Shown here one piece after another: positions 47,901 through 50,030 of a stretch of DNA of 50,030 nucleotides. The number at the start of each line of letters is the position of its first letter. Positions within the stretch are counted from its first letter, which is position 1. The DNA is from an uncultured Eubacteriales bacterium. Its GTDB lineage: Bacteria > Bacillota > Clostridia > Christensenellales > Aristaeellaceae. Below the pieces are notes generated by a model. The model was not told the DNA's origin. It did not search any database and worked only from the letters and a program-made list of their open reading frames with translations. The DNA is taken from NCBI GenBank assembly GCA_902765395.1, contig CACWZP010000011.1:1-50030 (forward strand), given 5' to 3'. Made by a program: the position numbers and the translations under genes.

Positions 47901-48812
47901 TCACTTGCTGTTTTCCAGCGCGGCATTGTAGGCGCAGACGGCCACCTCCACCATCTGGGGATGGGGCTCGCGCACCAGCAGCCGCTCCAGGAAGCGAAGC
48001 GGGGCCAGCAGCACCCGGCACACGGCGCTTTGCTGGTGATTCTCCAGCAGCCGCACGGGCTCATCGACCACGGCGGCGATGATGAAGACCAGCAGCACCC
48101 GCACCAGCAGCTGCACCGGCAGCGTGAACGTGCGCACCAGCGCGAAGGCGATCACGGACATGAGCAGCACCAGTATGGTGAAAGCGGCGTCGCTTCGGCC
48201 GGTGAGGCGGGAGGCCTTCTCCGCGTCCTCGCGGCGAACGGGCTCCGCGCCCACGGCGGCGTTTTCCACCTTGTTGATCGCGCCGCGGTACATGCAGAAC
48301 CGGCTGACCACCCGCAGCCGGGGGATCAGCGCCGCGCAGATCAGACCGCCCAGCACCCGCGCCGCGCAGGCGGCCGCGTTCATGCCGGGGCGGGACAGCT
48401 CCCACATGGGGAACACCCACTTCGCCAGCGCCCAGGGCCCCGCCGCCACCAGCGCGCCCAGCAGCAGGATGATGACGATGGCGCTGCCCGCGGCCACGAA
48501 GCTGGTGGGGTTCACCCGGAACAGCTCCGCGAAGCGCTGTTCGAAGCGGCTGCCCTTCACGATTGGCTGGGGCTGCAGCTGGGCGGATTCCGCCACGCCG
48601 TCGATGAAGTCCGCCGTGCCGTTCACCAGCCGCAGGATGCCCCGCAGGAAGGGGATGCGCTCCATGGCGTTGCGGACGGTGTGGTATTCCCGGCGGATGC
48701 GCAGGGAGATGTCCTTGCCCTCCCGGCGCACGGCGAAGGCGGTGGCGCTGCCGATCTGGAAGCGCACGCCCTCCGCCACGGGGGAGGCGTGGATGGTCCT
48801 TGCATCTGACAT
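47901..48812 (-). CDS. DUF1385-family membrane protein (divergent)
   Basis: A 303-residue membrane protein with a soluble start and hydrophobic segments at about 102-130, 145-165 and 210-255. Position between rpmE and prmC and the overall pattern (for example RLTGRSDAAFTILVLLMSV) fit DUF1385, normally found exactly here in Clostridia. However, the family's invariant GAEHK is replaced by YRGAINK. The function of DUF1385 is unknown. ATG 48812 has GAGGGTG upstream. Confidence 0.8.
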   Translation of the reverse strand: MSDARTIHASPVAEGVRFQIGSATAFAVRREGKDISLRIRREYHTVRNAMERIPFLRGILRLVNGTADFIDGVAESAQLQPQPIVKGSRFEQRFAELFRVNPTSFVAAGSAIVIILLLGALVAAGPWALAKWVFPMWELSRPGMNAAACAARVLGGLICAALIPRLRVVSRFCMYRGAINKVENAAVGAEPVRREDAEKASRLTGRSDAAFTILVLLMSVIAFALVRTFTLPVQLLVRVLLVFIIAAVVDEPVRLLENHQQSAVCRVLLAPLRFLERLLVREPHPQMVEVAVCAYNAALENSK

Positions 48813-48825
48813 ACGAACACCCTCT

Positions 48826-48936
48826 CTGGAATGAGGAATCAGGAATGTGGAATTGATATAGCTGTATGGCAATGTTGGGAGAAAAAGGAGAAACCCGAAG
48901 GATTTCAACCTTCATTCCTCATTTCTCATTCCTAAC
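48826..48936. repeat. MITE-like element with GGAATGAGGAAT ends, copy 2
   Basis: GGAATGAGGAATCAGGAATG at the left and CATTCCTCATTTCTCATTCC at the right enclose about 70 bp with GCAATGTTGGG and AAACCCGAAGGATTT, matching the order in copy 1 (14979-15148). Confidence 0.7.
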
Positions 48937-48942
48937 TAAATC

Positions 48943-48972
48943 AAACCCCCGGCGCGTATTCGCCAGGGGTTT
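48943..48972. terminator. AAACCCC/GGGGTTT hairpin
   Basis: A 7-bp stem with extra GGCG/CGCC pairing inside, between rpmE and the DUF1385 gene. Confidence 0.5.
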
Positions 48973-49000
48973 GGGGATTCTACGCGCATTTAAACGGCAA

Positions 49001-49032
49001 AAGCATCGACAAAGGTTGCTTTGCCGATGCTT
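49001..49032 (-). terminator. Terminator of rpmE
   Basis: AAGCATCGACAAAG/CTTTGCCGATGCTT with a 4-nt loop and one mismatch, followed on the minus strand by TTTTG. Confidence 0.75.
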
Positions 49033-49041
49033 GCGGTTTGC

Positions 49042-49239
49042 CTACATGCCGTAGCGCTTCTTGAAGCGATCCACGCGTCCGCCGGTGTCAACCAGCTTCT
49101 GCTTGCCCGTGTAGAAAGGATGGCACTTTGAGCAAATATCAACGCGCATTTCCTTCTTCACGGAACCGGTCTCGAAGGTCTCGCCACAAACGCAGCGGAC
49201 CACTGCCTTGCCGTAATTCGGATGGATATTCTCCTTCAT
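49042..49239 (-). CDS. rpmE: 50S ribosomal protein L31 (zinc-binding type)
   Basis: A 65-residue ribosomal protein with both Cys pairs of the zinc-containing form ([12 protein letters not shown] and [11 protein letters not shown]) and the typical KENIHPNYG start. ATG 49239 is chosen: the GTG nine bases earlier is part of the ribosome site GAGGTGA. The zinc-free paralogue is not in the window. It heads the rpmE-DUF1385-prmC-prfA order. Confidence 0.97.
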   Translation of the reverse strand: MKENIHPNYGKAVVRCVCGETFETGSVKKEMRVDICSKCHPFYTGKQKLVDTGGRVDRFKKRYGM

Positions 49240-49311
49240 GGTTTTCACCTCACTCTAATCGGACTGTCGGCTCTCCGGCGGAACCGGCATCTGATTAATC
49301 ACGCAAGGGTC

Positions 49312-49340
49312 ATTATAGCACAACCCATGCGCCAGGGCAA
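49312..49340 (-). promoter_or_regulatory. Promoter of rpmE
   Basis: On the minus strand TTGCCC (49335-49340), 17 bp, TATAAT (49312-49317). Confidence 0.75.
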
Positions 49341-49373
49341 GGGGTTGCGGGAGATTTTACATTTGCGGGGAGC

Positions 49374-49530
49374 AGGGTATAGGGAGCAGCGAGCAGGGAT
49401 TGTGTCTGCCGTGCGGTTGCAGGGGCATCGAGCGCCCGGGAAAATTCACAGTGGACATTTTTCAGAAAGATGGGGTCAGCAGACCCACGGCAGGTGGCCG
49501 AGCGGAGCGAGGTCGGAAGAGGTCGCCGCC
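49374..49530 (+). repeat. Simple repeat plus TGTCCANTGGACA-family element, copy 2
   Basis: GCAGGGTATAGGGAGCAGCG-type repeats and a CTGCCGTGCGGTTGCAGGGG module are followed by GCATCGAGCGCCCGGGAAAA, CAGTGGACATTTTTCAG, AGATGGGGTC and GTCGGAAGAGGTCG. It corresponds to 45005-45128 in reverse, with the left half of the palindrome damaged. Nothing gene-like lies between the rpmE and hrcA promoters. Confidence 0.7.
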
Positions 49531-49640
49531 GCAAGAAGGAATGATGAGCGATCGCGGGCAAAATCCTCCGGCGACGCGCATATTAAATAGGTTGATTCGC
49601 CCCTTCACCAAAACTTTACAACTCAAAAATCGAAAACCCA

Positions 49641-49669
49641 TTGACAAAACCGGGGCTTGGTGGTACATT
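49641..49669 (+). promoter_or_regulatory. Promoter of hrcA
   Basis: TTGACA (49641-49646), 17 bp, TACATT (49664-49669). Confidence 0.85.
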
Positions 49670-49680
49670 ATGTTCAGCCG

Positions 49681-49707
49681 TTAGCACTCGTGCTTGTTGA
49701 GTGCTAA
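49681..49707. promoter_or_regulatory. CIRCE operator
   Basis: TTAGCACTC-N9-GAGTGCTAA, a perfect match to the CIRCE heat-shock operator bound by HrcA. It lies between the promoter and the hrcA start, so the gene is autoregulated. Confidence 0.97.
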
Positions 49708-49739
49708 CAGGCCAGAAGGATCGAAAGGGAGTGCGTCAA

Positions 49740-50030
49740 ATGCAGTTGGACGAGCGAAAGTATCTGATACTGCAAGCCATCATCGACGACTACATCATGA
49801 CGGCCATGCCGGTGGGCTCCCGCACGATCTCCCGCAAGTCCGGCGTCGGCTACTCGCCCGCGACCATTCGCAACGAGATGAGCGATCTGGAGGAGCTGGG
49901 CTATCTCGATCAGCCCCACACATCGGCGGGCCGGGTGCCTTCCAACAAGGCCTACCGCCTGTATGTGGATCACCTGATGAAGACCGTGAAGCTCACCAAT
50001 GACGAGCGCGAACGCATGCATGACCACCTG
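49740..50030 (+). CDS. hrcA: Heat-inducible transcription repressor HrcA, 5' part
   Basis: The first 97 codons of HrcA are in the window. The N-terminal winged helix is recognisable ([57 protein letters not shown]). HrcA binds CIRCE and shuts off chaperone genes until heat titrates GroEL. AAGGGAG lies 8 nt before ATG 49740. In Bacillota grpE, dnaK and dnaJ usually follow, which would be outside the window. Confidence 0.97.
   Translation, partial: MQLDERKYLILQAIIDDYIMTAMPVGSRTISRKSGVGYSPATIRNEMSDLEELGYLDQPHTSAGRVPSNKAYRLYVDHLMKTVKLTNDERERMHDHL

Overview
This is GC-rich chromosomal DNA from a low-profile member of the Clostridia (Bacillota). The evidence is a CIRCE-controlled hrcA, scpA next to an M50 protease, an rpmE-DUF1385-prmC-prfA cluster, a PadR/DUF1700/DUF4097 unit, LplB/YtcP-type sugar permeases, NlpC/P60 and VanW exported proteins, and many exported proteins with Ig-like (BIG2) repeats. 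The small protein that usually accompanies FeoB is also present. The style resembles uncultured gut Clostridia such as Christensenellales, but that placement is inference. Most genes have near-canonical sigma-A promoters with 17-bp spacers, and the -35 box is very often TTGCA(T/C) instead of TTGACA.

Layout: 0-2 kb, two leftward surface proteins (one cut by the window edge). 2.2-4.5 kb, CCA-adding enzyme facing a small sigma-like factor whose promoter carries two LexA-like boxes. 4.7-5.6 kb, an exported protein and tRNA-Pro(GGG). 5.6-7.1 kb, an AT-rich accessory island: an XRE regulator divergent from a consensus promoter that serves a 38-codon Cys-rich ORF or structured RNA and two small genes. 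7.3-8.4 kb, recF. 9.2-12.4 kb, an amino-acid ABC importer with a DapF-fold racemase as last gene. 13-16.3 kb, a tandem VanW protein, scpA, an M50 protease and tRNA-Ser(CGA) with decayed tRNA debris. 16.4-22 kb, a PHP phosphatase, a half-length SDR, an unknown cytosolic protein, an SH3/PG-binding/NlpC hydrolase and an unknown exported protein. 22-24.4 kb, SRP RNA, nagB and glmM. 24.5-28 kb, a membrane HD-GYP protein and an L,D-transpeptidase. 28.5-31.4 kb, fused FeoAB behind twin operators plus its Cys-rich partner. 31.5-36.1 kb, a DUF3810 protein and a heterodimeric ABC exporter whose second half is broken. 36.2-39.1 kb, the PadR operon and a D,D-carboxypeptidase. 39.3-43.1 kb, a carbohydrate ABC importer. 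43.4-49.2 kb, translation-related genes (Sua5, two GNATs, prfA, prmC, DUF1385, rpmE). 49.6 kb to the end, hrcA.

The genes form several small functional units: amino-sugar interconversion (nagB-glmM), iron uptake (feoAB plus partner), envelope work (NlpC/P60, L,D-transpeptidase, DacF, VanW, BIG2 proteins), amino-acid and sugar uptake, and release-factor maturation (PrmC methylates PrfA).

The non-coding DNA is striking. Nearly every intergenic gap is filled with dispersed short palindromes, composite elements of about 240 bp, MITE-like inverted repeats, and two tandem arrays of small hairpins separated by an AATTCATG-like spacer. One repeat appears to have inserted in frame in the tail of an ABC exporter gene. 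No clearly novel multi-gene defence or mobile system is visible. The best leads are the LexA-box sigma factor, the importer-racemase operon, the AT-rich XRE island, the FeoAB twin operators and the hairpin arrays.
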